Positions 1 to 9,412 of a stretch of 45,363 nt of DNA are shown piece after piece. A program made the position numbers and the translations under genes. The notes beneath the pieces are model-generated. The model did no database searches and had not been told where the DNA came from. It saw only the letters and a program-made list of their open reading frames with translations. Positions within the stretch are counted from its first letter, which is position 1. Each line of letters starts with the position of its first letter. The stretch is from positions 1 through 45,363 of the forward strand of contig JAGBTN010000019.1 in assembly GCA_017631315.1 (NCBI GenBank), in the 5' to 3' direction. The stretch is from Bacteroidaceae bacterium (GTDB taxonomy: Bacteria > Bacteroidota > Bacteroidia > Bacteroidales > Bacteroidaceae).

Positions 1-222
1 ATGCGTATCATCCTTATAGTATTTGGCATGCTGCACAATATCTGCAAAACGACTATAATTAGGATTACTCTTTATGACTTCCCATAATGTCGCTGTCTCC
101 GTTGAAGCAGAGCCATCGATATTGTAATGATCATCCCATGTATCGGTACAGCCTGGCATCATAGTAAGCAATGTGCCGAATGCTATTGTACCGACATATT
201 TGTTAATTCTGTTATTAGCCAT
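1..222 (-). CDS. FAS1 (fasciclin) domain lipoprotein, N-terminal part only
   Basis: The first 74 codons of a minus-strand gene are visible; the rest lies beyond the left edge. The protein begins MANNRINKYVG and has a short hydrophobic stretch ending in a lipobox-like LTMMPGC, with Cys25 as probable lipidation site. This is followed by TDTWDDHYN, an opening I associate with Bacteroidales fasciclin-domain lipoproteins. The text after it (ETATLWEVIKSNPNYSRFADI) resembles the start of a FAS1 repeat. It is the last visible gene of the operon FAS1-SusC-SusD-FAS1, starting 41 bp after the SusD stop. FAS1 modules usually mediate adhesion or protein binding outside the cell; the ligand here is unknown. 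The family call is an inference from the N-terminus alone. Confidence 0.75.
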   Translation of the reverse strand, partial: MANNRINKYVGTIAFGTLLTMMPGCTDTWDDHYNIDGSASTETATLWEVIKSNPNYSRFADIVQHAKYYKDDTH

Positions 223-263
223 ATTTTGTATGTCTTTTATAACTCGTATTTGTTACCTTTCTC

Positions 264-2201
264 TTATTGCTCGTACTTCGATTTATTCCATACAGGGTTT
301 TGCTCGATGGCACCATTGCTGGCCTTAACCTCCATATAGTAAATCGGACAATATAAACCATAACGATTCTTGAACCTATTGGTCAAGGTAGTAGCATAAC
401 TTGAGTTCGCGCCAGAACCCAAGAACAACTCTACCATTGCTGCCATACCGGTCTGCCCGTTAGGAACTCCAGGTTCACGTGGATCCTCTGGATCGGTCTT
501 CGAATATGAGCTACGCTCTGCCAAGCGTACCAAGTCAAACCAACGCTTACCCTCACCCAGGAATTCGATTTGACGTTCATTCATAACATAGACTATGCCT
601 TCTGTCAAAGTCACGTTATTCTTTGACTTTTTGCTTGTACCATAACCATCACCACAAGAAGCACTCTGTGCCGTGGCGTCCGTATTAGGAGTCTTTGAAG
701 AGTTTCGATAGTTGCAATAAGAACGGCGATGAACTGCATTACAGATAGCCTTGACTGTCTTAAGATTAGAGTTACCTAAGCAGGCAAGTGCCTCTGCCTT
801 AATAAGCATCACATCGGTCATACGATAGACAATCCAGTTATTATACTCTGTAGATGAATATGTTACGCTCTTAATTTCACGATTGGTTGTTGAGCCATCC
901 ATCTTCAATGCACCTTCGTTTCCAAAGTGATATTTCATACAATAATAGTATGACTGTGCTTGAGCACTGGCTTCAGATCCAGTAGACAACTTGTTTTGGC
1001 AACAAATCCAGAGACGTGAATCCCATAAACCGCCATTATCTCCATCACTCGTAATACCGCCATTGTAACATGCATCTAAAGCTGTCTTATTGACAGCCAA
1101 ATGCGTTCCATTGCTGAAACCATAAAGACTGTTCACAATAGAATTCCTTAAACCATCGGAAACACTATACTGCAACTCAAATATGCTCTCACGGCTATTC
1201 TTTGTTCCGAAGATAGATCTATGCGCTTCCAGATTGGGGATAATTGCTTGAGCTGCGCCCTCGAAATTATTCTTAATCATATCGCAGTTGGGAAGCCCGT
1301 AGTTAACGGTCTCTTCCAGGGTAGAACCAAGTCCGGCACTATTTTTTTCTTCCTCATTCTGATTATGTAGATATTGAAGACTGAGATCTGCATATTCTAC
1401 TGCCTTGTTGTAATCTTCATCAACATTATGGGCTATCTCCTCGCCATTTACGATGTCTGTACCTTTCTTTCCATGGCGTCCCTCATGTAAAGAGCCACGC
1501 CACAGATACATATCAGCCAACATTGCATAAATAGCGCAATTGGTAATCATACCCTTGGAGTCGCGCTTATTACTGAAACGATTACGAGCCTTACCTTTTA
1601 CACTCTCACAATCATTAATAATTGAGTCCAGCACTACTAACTGATTTGTCAAGGGGAATGATTCAACCTCGGAGTCCTTATTGATCACCTTGGTTGTATA
1701 AGGAACATCCTTAAAGGCGCGAATAAGATAGAAGTAATTTAATGCACGAAGAGCAATCATTTCCGCACGCATTTGTGTCCATTCGCCAGTCGTGAACTGT
1801 TTGTCCTTCGCAAGAACCTCAGGACCATGCTGCAACACTTTGTTGCAATAGTTGATTGTTGTGTATACACCAGCCCAGTCAAAAACATTCATGCTGGAAT
1901 CCGGCATTCCGCTAATAATCTCCAAATACACATTGTGTGTTGAAATATCGCTCTGAATAGCACTATTCTCTTGGTAAGAGTCGGAACGCAAATCGCCCCA
2001 CAGAGCAAACTTGGAAATAGTAGATGCCATCTGACGATATGCGCCATAGCGTACACCCTCCAAGTCATTCTTGTCCTCCCAGAAATTTTCCTCTACAACA
2101 CGATTCTGAGGGTAGATAGTCAGCCAATCCGTACATGAAGATGAGCAAGCCAAAAATCCAGCAAGACAGATTATATTATATATATTCTTAAAACTTTTCA
2201 T
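264..2201 (-). CDS. SusD/RagB family nutrient-binding outer membrane lipoprotein
   Basis: A surface lipoprotein that works as the lid and ligand-binding partner of a SusC channel. I start at MKSFKNIYNII (position 2201, 645 aa); eight codons upstream in frame overlap the end of susC and look untranslated. The signal peptide ends near Cys19 or Cys23, followed by TDWLTIYPQNRVVEENFW, the typical SusD opening. The body has TPR-like helices and the C-terminal signature region NERQIEFLGEGKRWFDLVR, the most diagnostic stretch of the RagB/SusD family. It lies 13 bp after the SusC stop, so the pair is almost certainly cotranscribed. Substrate cannot be deduced: no glycoside hydrolase, lyase or peptidase is visible in the same operon. 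Confidence 0.93.
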   Translation of the reverse strand: MKSFKNIYNIICLAGFLACSSSCTDWLTIYPQNRVVEENFWEDKNDLEGVRYGAYRQMASTISKFALWGDLRSDSYQENSAIQSDISTHNVYLEIISGMPDSSMNVFDWAGVYTTINYCNKVLQHGPEVLAKDKQFTTGEWTQMRAEMIALRALNYFYLIRAFKDVPYTTKVINKDSEVESFPLTNQLVVLDSIINDCESVKGKARNRFSNKRDSKGMITNCAIYAMLADMYLWRGSLHEGRHGKKGTDIVNGEEIAHNVDEDYNKAVEYADLSLQYLHNQNEEEKNSAGLGSTLEETVNYGLPNCDMIKNNFEGAAQAIIPNLEAHRSIFGTKNSRESIFELQYSVSDGLRNSIVNSLYGFSNGTHLAVNKTALDACYNGGITSDGDNGGLWDSRLWICCQNKLSTGSEASAQAQSYYYCMKYHFGNEGALKMDGSTTNREIKSVTYSSTEYNNWIVYRMTDVMLIKAEALACLGNSNLKTVKAICNAVHRRSYCNYRNSSKTPNTDATAQSASCGDGYGTSKKSKNNVTLTEGIVYVMNERQIEFLGEGKRWFDLVRLAERSSYSKTDPEDPREPGVPNGQTGMAAMVELFLGSGANSSYATTLTNRFKNRYGLYCPIYYMEVKASNGAIEQNPVWNKSKYEQ

Positions 2202-2214
2202 TGTAGTAACAATT

Positions 2215-5200
2215 TTAGAAGCCAAGGGTTAAACTACATGTGAATGACTTTGTACGAGGAGTACGATTGTTGTCAGTTGACACAGCAAATCCTTGAGGAG
2301 AAACGTCAGGATCAACACCTGTATACTTGGTCCAACACCAAAGGTTGTCAACAGAAGCGAAAAGCTTCAATTGGTTAATTCCATATTTCTTCAATTTCTT
2401 TGCATCAAAGTCGTAACTCAATTGAACGTACTGCAGACGCAGATAGTCACCATTCTCAACATAACGATCGCTGGGAAGAGAGTTGTAACTGCTGTAACCG
2501 TTGACACTGCTCAATGCGCGAGGAATAACAGTTTCATCACCATTCTTACGCCAACGCCAGGTTGTTGCATAACTCTGGTTAGTATTGTTCAACATGCTCT
2601 CCAAATTCATGCGGGCCATATTCACAATTTGGTTGCCCACACGGAAGTTGAAACCTGCATTCAGAGAAAGTCTGCCGTAATAGAGGTTAATACCAAAACC
2701 ACCATTACACTTAGGATTGGAGTTACCAAGATAGACCATATCGTAACGGTCAATCTGACCATCATGGTTAATATCCTCATAAATAGCATCACCACCCTGG
2801 AACTTATAACGATAACTCTCATTATAGCAATAGTACATTGGCAAAGGAATACCCTTTGCATCAGTCAACATATTGCCGTCTGCATCATAAGCGATAGGAC
2901 AAGTATGAATCTCGCCACGGCGTTCTGCTGCTGCAGCTGTGTTAATGGGCTCATTATAATTAATAGAACCATCTGCATTTCCAGCATATCCACTATTACC
3001 TACTTCTGCATAACCATAATTAGCAATTGACTGATTAGTATAACCATTGTGTTCATAGTCATACTTATAAACGCCCAAATAATGAAGACCGTAAATAGAA
3101 CCTAACGCATTACCAATCTGTACGCGCTGATTGTAATGCAGATTGCCAGGTTGGAATGTCTCGGCACCATTCAAACTCTCTAGGATAAGGGGATTCATTT
3201 CCTCTACCTCATTGAAGTTCTGAGCAATATTACCGCGAAGTTTCATTGAGAACTTACCAACCTTGCATATACGAGAGGTATAGAAGTTAAGCTCCCAACC
3301 CTTATTGCGGAGTACACCTGCATTCACTTTTGCAAGATTAGAGAAACCATTGGCACTTGCGATACGAAGGTTATCCATCAAGAGGTCTGTGGTTTTATGG
3401 TCATAGACTTCACCCTCGAAAGTAATCAAGTCCTTAAAGAAACCAACATTGAAACCAAAGTTGAGCTTTCTAGTCTTTTCCCAACGTAACTGTTCCAAAG
3501 AAAGATTCTCAGGTGTAATTACCTGGTGGCCATTATAATATCCATTGGTTGAATACTTATTGTACTGATTACCGCCTGCACTACCTAGACCAGTAATACC
3601 CCAAGAACCACGCACAGCTAACATGCTAAGCCAATCCTTGCTCCAATTCATGAAGTCCTCGTCGATGATATTCCAACGTGCACCGGCAGCAGGGAAGAAT
3701 CCATATTTGTACTTACGGCCGAAGTTTGTACTACCATCCCAACGTATAGAAGCATCTACAGAATACTTACTTTTGTAAGAATAGTGTGCTGTACCAAAGA
3801 ACGATTGATTTCTCCACTCACTGGTACCAGAACTTGCATCACGAAGTAAGGCAACAACTGTAGGATCTGTTATGCCATTGGGGACGTTCCACAAACCAAG
3901 CATTTGAGAGCTACTACTACCGGTTGCCATTTCGTAACGAACCAAAGCAGAAACGCTATGATCACGGTTCGGGAATGCAGAATAATAACGCAAATCATGT
4001 CGAGTTGTGAATTCTAACGATTTATACTCGTCATTGCTAACATAGTTACGTTCATTGGGAGCGAAACTTGCTGCGTTGTCGCCACCCCAAACCCATTCCA
4101 TTGGACGGAGTTCGCTCGGACAATACTGGTCGTTACTGGTATTGTAAATGTTGAGCAATACGTCTGCAACATAGTTCAAGCGATGGTGATCATCATCCTT
4201 ACCCAGGAGTTTATATTCCACGAAGAATTGAGGAGTAAGGTTGTATTGTTTCTGTTTCCACCATGCTTTAGTGGCACGTGCTACAGGGTTGCCGTTCTTA
4301 AACATATCCCTGAGGTCATATGACGTATATCTGTTCACATCATAATTCTGCATCTCAGCAGTGCTACCAGTACTGTAAACAGCTGCCAAAGGAAGCATGT
4401 TGAAATAATTATCCGTCCGAACAGGATTGCCAAACTCATCAAGTCTGTACTCGTAGACACTCATATTAGGCATAGCATTGTATGCACGAGCAAGGATATC
4501 ATTACCGTAGTTCTTATTATTGGTTGTAAAAGCCAAGTTAATATTACTTGAGAATCTGATACGGTCGCTGACCCAGTAGTCGAGAGCTGTTGCGGTGGTA
4601 AAGCGGTCAAGTTTCTGGCCAATAATAGTACCTGCACTCTTATCATAGTTGGCACTAATACGGAATGTAGCCTTTTCACCACCACCCGTAAGTGCAACGG
4701 TGAACTTGTGTTCCTGACCAAACTGCTGCACCTTCTTCACCCAGTCTGTATTATGGCTATAGTGGCTATATACGTATGGTAACTCCGTATTATAGTCTAA
4801 TTCGGGCAAACTGGTATTTTGATGATTGGGGTTGAAGTATGCTTCTTTCAGCATCATGGTGTAACCGTCGCCATCAAGCATTTCGTATCCCTCTGGCTGC
4901 CACGTACCCTTGAACTTATAGGTAAAGTTCACACGTGTCTTACCTCTTGAACCACGACGTGTTTTAATTTCAATAACACCATTTGAACCTCTCATACCCC
5001 ATTTTGCAGTACTTGCTGCGTCCTTCAAAACAGTAATGCTTTCAATATCCTCTGGATTAACCTGCAGCAAAGTTGAGAACTGCTCCTCGTTATCCATTGT
5101 TTCAAAGTTAATGTCTTGTGCATCTTCCGGTAATTCGAAGATGTGATCATTGAGGACAATCAGAGGCTGTGCATTACCATTAATCGTCGTTGTACCACGC

Positions 5201-5736
5201 AGACGCATAGTTGTACCAGAACCGAGGTTACCTGAATTCGGCACGATATCAAGGCCAGCTATTTGACCTTGCAAAGCCTGGTCGACAGATTCGAAAGCCA
5301 AACCTTCCATATCGTCCATCTTGAAATTCTGTACGGCACCTGCATATTCACGAGCAGGAATTTCAAGACCAGTAGTGGGAGCCATTTTCTTCTTGGTAAT
5401 GGTCACCTCCTGCATAGTTTTTGTGTTATCCTGCAAAGTAATTTTGAAAACACTTTTACCGCTACCTATCTTTTGGCTGAATTTTCTATAACCTATGTAG
5501 GTTACTTCCAAAGTGTTATTCGGATCCTTGATATTCATGGTAAAGTTACCATTCATATCCGTAATAGCTTGACTAACAATACGGTTATTCTTGTCAATTT
5601 CCTTGACATTAGCACCAATAACAACATCGATATCGTCGGATACGGTACCAGAAATACGCCGCTGTTGTGCGCTTGCGGGTATCGCCATCATTGCAACCAC
5701 CCAAAGCAGTAAAAACTTAGATAATATATTCTTCAT
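2215..5736 (-). CDS. SusC/RagA family TonB-linked outer membrane protein
   Basis: A TonB-dependent importer of 1173 aa forming the channel of a SusCD complex. Order: signal peptide 1-23 (cut before QQRRISG), a carboxypeptidase-D-like regulatory domain at about 27-112 (ISGTVSD...VTYIGY), then LQEVTIT-like text (MQEVTITKKKM), a TonB plug at about 130-260 (ALQGQIAGLDIVPNSG, MRLRG, VNPEDIESITVLKDAAS, GSNGVIEIKTRRG) and a long beta-barrel ending in an aromatic residue (SLTLGF). The plug stretch normally reading PLYVIDG is PLIVLNDHIFEL here, a mild divergence. It starts 12 bp after the upstream FAS1 protein and ends 13 bp before SusD, so all belong to one transcript. Energised by TonB-ExbBD, which is not in the window. 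Confidence 0.95.
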   Translation of the reverse strand: MKNILSKFLLLWVVAMMAIPASAQQRRISGTVSDDIDVVIGANVKEIDKNNRIVSQAITDMNGNFTMNIKDPNNTLEVTYIGYRKFSQKIGSGKSVFKITLQDNTKTMQEVTITKKKMAPTTGLEIPAREYAGAVQNFKMDDMEGLAFESVDQALQGQIAGLDIVPNSGNLGSGTTMRLRGTTTINGNAQPLIVLNDHIFELPEDAQDINFETMDNEEQFSTLLQVNPEDIESITVLKDAASTAKWGMRGSNGVIEIKTRRGSRGKTRVNFTYKFKGTWQPEGYEMLDGDGYTMMLKEAYFNPNHQNTSLPELDYNTELPYVYSHYSHNTDWVKKVQQFGQEHKFTVALTGGGEKATFRISANYDKSAGTIIGQKLDRFTTATALDYWVSDRIRFSSNINLAFTTNNKNYGNDILARAYNAMPNMSVYEYRLDEFGNPVRTDNYFNMLPLAAVYSTGSTAEMQNYDVNRYTSYDLRDMFKNGNPVARATKAWWKQKQYNLTPQFFVEYKLLGKDDDHHRLNYVADVLLNIYNTSNDQYCPSELRPMEWVWGGDNAASFAPNERNYVSNDEYKSLEFTTRHDLRYYSAFPNRDHSVSALVRYEMATGSSSSQMLGLWNVPNGITDPTVVALLRDASSGTSEWRNQSFFGTAHYSYKSKYSVDASIRWDGSTNFGRKYKYGFFPAAGARWNIIDEDFMNWSKDWLSMLAVRGSWGITGLGSAGGNQYNKYSTNGYYNGHQVITPENLSLEQLRWEKTRKLNFGFNVGFFKDLITFEGEVYDHKTTDLLMDNLRIASANGFSNLAKVNAGVLRNKGWELNFYTSRICKVGKFSMKLRGNIAQNFNEVEEMNPLILESLNGAETFQPGNLHYNQRVQIGNALGSIYGLHYLGVYKYDYEHNGYTNQSIANYGYAEVGNSGYAGNADGSINYNEPINTAAAAERRGEIHTCPIAYDADGNMLTDAKGIPLPMYYCYNESYRYKFQGGDAIYEDINHDGQIDRYDMVYLGNSNPKCNGGFGINLYYGRLSLNAGFNFRVGNQIVNMARMNLESMLNNTNQSYATTWRWRKNGDETVIPRALSSVNGYSSYNSLPSDRYVENGDYLRLQYVQLSYDFDAKKLKKYGINQLKLFASVDNLWCWTKYTGVDPDVSPQGFAVSTDNNRTPRTKSFTCSLTLGF

Positions 5737-5748
5737 AGTCGGATGATT

Positions 5749-8700
5749 TTATCGGATAGCATATCTCTGCAAATACGCCTTTGCCTTAATGGTATTCTCC
5801 CATGTCTTAGTATGGTCACCATCAATAACTTCCGTATGGTTCAAATAGCCAGGTATAGAATGTATCACAGCTGCACTAGAGGCGTTGATGGTAATACCCT
5901 TCATCTGTACACCTATAGGAGATTTGTTACATGAAATGTCACGAGCAAGAACATTCTTCTCACCTACAGTAACAAAAGGATCAGCACCCATGTTATTGCC
6001 ATTCTTCTTCCAAGTCACATCGTCACATACGCGAAGTTCTGTTCCCTCTCCATTTCTAATGCGATCTACATGCAACTTGCAGAACAATTCAAGATCCTTG
6101 TCGTAACTTGATGTTACCATTTCATTAGGTTTCAATTCTGTCTTGTCGGCAAATACTGAATTATCCGCAAAATGATAACGTACAAAATTCGTCAAGTATG
6201 TTATCTTGGCTGCGATACGGATACTATCTGCTGTTGTTTCGAGTGAGTCTGTATATACAATCTCACCATCGGGATCAAGCTTCACAACCCATTCTGTAGT
6301 ACCATCTTCATTCTCTACTTCCTCCATTTCTGGCTTGCAGTGGCTACGGAAATCTTCGCGGATCTCTTCCCATGTAGGCAAGCCCGCTGCAATTGCCTCG
6401 CGTACAGCATCGTTTGTAGGAACAAAAATAGTATAACGATAGTTATTAAAGAACTGGATATTGTAATCCAAGCCATTATCACCGATAAAGACCTTGAACT
6501 TCTTGAGAGCTGATTCACGCTGGGTCTTTGTGAGATTTCCATCTACAAGACCACAACCGATAATTTCTGTTTCATAGCCGTCAGCCGTACAAAGTTCATA
6601 GAACTCGCTGTAAGGTGTTTCGCCGGCATTCTCCTTATTCAAATCATAGTCGTTGGTAAAAATACTGTAGACACTACGATAAGTAGGAACCATTGGGGCA
6701 TTCAGAACATAGGTATGACCATTGTCCACATTACGTGTCTTGGTAAGCTTACAAGTAAGCACACCAGGATTTTCACTAACTACACCTTGGCGTTCGTTCT
6801 CCAACTGGAAACCACCCTTAATCGCAATAACACTATCATTTTCATCACGAACTACCTTAATTGCATTACCATTCTTTGACAAATAGTATTCATCAAGGGG
6901 TGTCGAAGGATCAATTCCATAGTATTTCTGGTCGGCACGGGTCATCGGGTTTGTTCCGTCATGCACAATAGTATGACTCTCGAGAATATCCTTCAAACGG
7001 TTGCTAACTTCTCCATTTTCATAGGTATTTGCACCAGGAATAACACTACCAATACTTCCCACCTCATTTGCTCCCTTATTGTAAGGGCAATAGTAATTTC
7101 TAAATCTCAATTTTACAGGGAAGTTACCACCTACGTGATAAAACTCAACAGCACGCGGTGTACGGCTCTTCATACTTGCAGGGTCGTAGTAATAGAACAA
7201 CGCGCTATCGCTTGGCAGCAAGAGAGTGAACTTACTTTGCATGGCCTTAAGGTATGCATAGTAGTTCAGACCATTCATAAACTCTGGTCTTCCCTTGTAG
7301 CCAGCATAAATAGCGTCCTGCATAACCTTGTTTGTCTCGCTGATAAATGCGGGCGCTGTAACGGCACGATAGTCCGCAGGGACGCAGGTTCTATCCATCA
7401 CATAGATAACACCATTGTTTGCAACCAAACATGTATCAAGTTGACCTAAAGCCTCTTCTACATTCTCAAACAACGGATCTTGCGCATCATCGGTAATCTT
7501 AGACCACTTGCTGGGAACAGAACCGATAAAGCTAATCTTCATCATATTATCTACAAGCGCAGCAATTGTACTAATAGGAATGCAGTCAATCTGCATATAA
7601 AGTTCCTCTAAAGTAGTTGCGCGTGTGTATGGAATTTCATTCTCTGTTCCTTCGTGTGCATAATACGTGCGAATGAGGTCTTCACCTGCATTATGGAAGT
7701 AATGCCACATTTGGTCGTCGCTAGGCACAAACATTGCCGCCATATCCTTGCGTACATCTACCTCATCATAATAGCCATTCCATCCGGGATCGAACTTAAG
7801 ACCTGCCGGAGTATATGACGTAGTCGGATCCAAATATGGATTGTAGGTTTGATAAGTGCCCCTCGGACCCGGCTCGAACAAAGGAACTGCTCCATTATTA
7901 TCTGCCTTAACATATCCTCCCTTTACGGAAAAGTTGTTAACGGAGAAATATCTCTTTGTGAAAATTGAGTCATTAAAATCGGGATGAAGAACCTTATAAG
8001 CCTCCGTAATACGCTCGCAATAGAAAGGAGCGCTGAAACGGTCAAGAATATGACTGAAGATATTTGTCTTGCCATTAGTACGAAGAACCTCTGCCATATT
8101 GGTCATAGGACAAAGAGGTTTCTCGGTTACATTGACATAACCATTTTCACATACACCATCCTTCTCTTTCAAAATAGCATCATATATGTGCACGTCACTT
8201 GTGTTTCTGGGACGGCCCATGATATATTTGAAATCCTCGTCGGTGACAATGTTTCTTGTAAGATGCTCTGATGTAAAGTGAAGCATCATAGGCAACGTAG
8301 AGTCAATGGCCAAATAAATGCCCTTGCCGCCGTTTTCCTCACGGAAACGTGCCCAATAATCCTTTTCAATTGGAGATTCGCTGAATGGCAAATCCTCAGA
8401 TGCAATATATGTGATTGAGTCTGTTGCCTCTACGTCGGTATAACGACGCATGTATTCTCCTGGAGTCGGAACAGAGCCGCCACTTGACTGGCTGCTGGAC
8501 AAGTTCTCCATCACAATAGCATTATTAAGCATACTAGTGTGAATCAACAACTTCTTCTGTGCTTGGCTTAGTTTCTCGTAACTTGTAGCATAATGCCACG
8601 GATTGCCTTCCGGCAACAAGGCATTAGCTGCAAAAAAAGCATCCCAGGCAGAGTCATTTGCCACGAAGACTGTCTTTGAGCCAGTACGATTCAGCACGTC

Positions 8701-8937
8701 TGTCAGTGGACGTAAGCCTTCGGGATTCACATCCTTATCAGCCAACAACCTCAAGTACGTTCTGAAATTACCTTTCTGCTCCAGACTTTCATAAATGCTT
8801 GAGTTGAGCCAACTAGGCTTTTCGTCATCCAAGATGAACTCATCCTTACAAGCATGCATCAGTCCGACAGCCGCCAGCAGACACATCACCCGTGAGGAAT
8901 GCCTGCTCCATTTGCTTAAACGGTTTGTCATACGCAT
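5749..8937 (-). CDS. Large multi-FAS1 (fasciclin) domain lipoprotein
   Basis: A 1062-aa exported lipoprotein that leads the SusCD operon. After a basic N-terminus comes LLAAVGLMHAC with probable lipidated Cys30, then KDEFILDDEKPSWLNSSIYE. FAS1 features recur: LRPLTDVLNRTGSKTVFVANDSAWDAFF (near 76-105), a middle repeat (LNYYAYLKAMQSKFTLLLPSDSALFYY) and a C-terminal repeat (YNIQFFNNYRYTIFVPTNDAVREAI), each with the TVF-P/A-ND/SDA core of fasciclin domains, so at least three modules. A second ATG two codons in is an equally possible start. The family is linked to adhesion and protein or glycan binding; here it may act as a surface-exposed binding partner of the SusCD pair, which is inference from position. 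Confidence 0.85.
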   Translation of the reverse strand: MRMTNRLSKWSRHSSRVMCLLAAVGLMHACKDEFILDDEKPSWLNSSIYESLEQKGNFRTYLRLLADKDVNPEGLRPLTDVLNRTGSKTVFVANDSAWDAFFAANALLPEGNPWHYATSYEKLSQAQKKLLIHTSMLNNAIVMENLSSSQSSGGSVPTPGEYMRRYTDVEATDSITYIASEDLPFSESPIEKDYWARFREENGGKGIYLAIDSTLPMMLHFTSEHLTRNIVTDEDFKYIMGRPRNTSDVHIYDAILKEKDGVCENGYVNVTEKPLCPMTNMAEVLRTNGKTNIFSHILDRFSAPFYCERITEAYKVLHPDFNDSIFTKRYFSVNNFSVKGGYVKADNNGAVPLFEPGPRGTYQTYNPYLDPTTSYTPAGLKFDPGWNGYYDEVDVRKDMAAMFVPSDDQMWHYFHNAGEDLIRTYYAHEGTENEIPYTRATTLEELYMQIDCIPISTIAALVDNMMKISFIGSVPSKWSKITDDAQDPLFENVEEALGQLDTCLVANNGVIYVMDRTCVPADYRAVTAPAFISETNKVMQDAIYAGYKGRPEFMNGLNYYAYLKAMQSKFTLLLPSDSALFYYYDPASMKSRTPRAVEFYHVGGNFPVKLRFRNYYCPYNKGANEVGSIGSVIPGANTYENGEVSNRLKDILESHTIVHDGTNPMTRADQKYYGIDPSTPLDEYYLSKNGNAIKVVRDENDSVIAIKGGFQLENERQGVVSENPGVLTCKLTKTRNVDNGHTYVLNAPMVPTYRSVYSIFTNDYDLNKENAGETPYSEFYELCTADGYETEIIGCGLVDGNLTKTQRESALKKFKVFIGDNGLDYNIQFFNNYRYTIFVPTNDAVREAIAAGLPTWEEIREDFRSHCKPEMEEVENEDGTTEWVVKLDPDGEIVYTDSLETTADSIRIAAKITYLTNFVRYHFADNSVFADKTELKPNEMVTSSYDKDLELFCKLHVDRIRNGEGTELRVCDDVTWKKNGNNMGADPFVTVGEKNVLARDISCNKSPIGVQMKGITINASSAAVIHSIPGYLNHTEVIDGDHTKTWENTIKAKAYLQRYAIR

Positions 8938-9010
8938 TGATTTATTTCATTTTTTGTTATATTTTTCACTTTTTGAGCCTATTTTTTGCTTTTATATGCA
9001 CTCAACAGAG

Positions 9011-9018
9011 CAAATTTA
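9011..9018 (-). promoter_or_regulatory. Possible -7 element for the FAS1-SusCD operon
   Basis: Read on the minus strand this is TAAATTTG, a full match to the Bacteroidales -7 consensus TAnnTTTG, about 75 bp upstream of the first gene of the operon. There is no good TTTG at the expected -33 spacing, so confidence is low. Confidence 0.35.
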
Positions 9019-9349
9019 CATTTTTTAGAACGATTAGGCATGTTATATAGTGGCAAAGAGGGTTGTTTTAAGGTTATTTAACATTTAACCATTGGTTTTA
9101 GGCAACTTTATTTATTGTTTCGGTGGGATATATAATGATTTTACTGCGAAAATTATCAGGATAAAACATAAGCCCGAAATTGCCTATTCCTGAAGGTAAA
9201 TTTACACCTACAACGAAGAGGAAGGCGAAGTTTTTTCATGGAGTTTTGTGTGAATCTCACCCATAGACTTAAAGAATCGCAAGGACATGTTTCATCGGTA
9301 AACAGATATGTTATGTAATCAACATATATAATATAATGTATAAAACAGA

Positions 9350-9385
9350 AGCGAGGCATAGTGGTTTAAACCACTATGCCTCGCT
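9350..9385. terminator. Perfect 36-bp palindrome, probable terminator hairpin after the M6 protease gene
   Basis: Two 18-base arms (AGCGAGGCATAGTGGTTT and its exact complement) meet with no spacer, centred at 9367/9368. The element lies 27 bp after the protease stop. On the minus strand it is followed by TCTGTTTTATA, a poor but present T tract. It could be a terminator or mRNA-stabilising hairpin; the lack of any mismatch is unusual for a plain terminator. Confidence 0.6.
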
Positions 9386-9412
9386 ATGATCTTAGTAACT
9401 ATATGACGCTTT

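Larger units (their letters stand above)
8938..9412. other. Gene-free intergenic region upstream of the FAS1-SusCD operon
   Basis: This 475-bp, A+T-rich stretch separates the protease gene from the FAS1-SusCD operon. It holds the weak -7 element at 9011-9018 and the perfect palindrome at 9350-9385. I see no convincing coding sequence or RNA gene in the rest; a 67-codon minus-strand ORF at 9156-9359 starts inside the palindrome and resembles nothing. Confidence 0.6.

Noticed and set aside
1-8937. A polysaccharide utilisation locus with a defined substrate
   Set aside because: No carbohydrate-active enzyme or hybrid sensor is visible in this operon; the GH3 gene is 35 kb away.
9072-9115. Possible further 22-bp units (GGTTATTT..., GGTTTTAG...) upstream of the FAS1 operon
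   Set aside because: Only two weak units in A+T-rich DNA; this can arise by chance and the location after a stop codon does not match the other arrays.
9156-9359. A 67-codon minus-strand ORF in the 475-bp gap
   Set aside because: It begins inside the palindrome, has no promoter or family match, and its composition is not protein-like.
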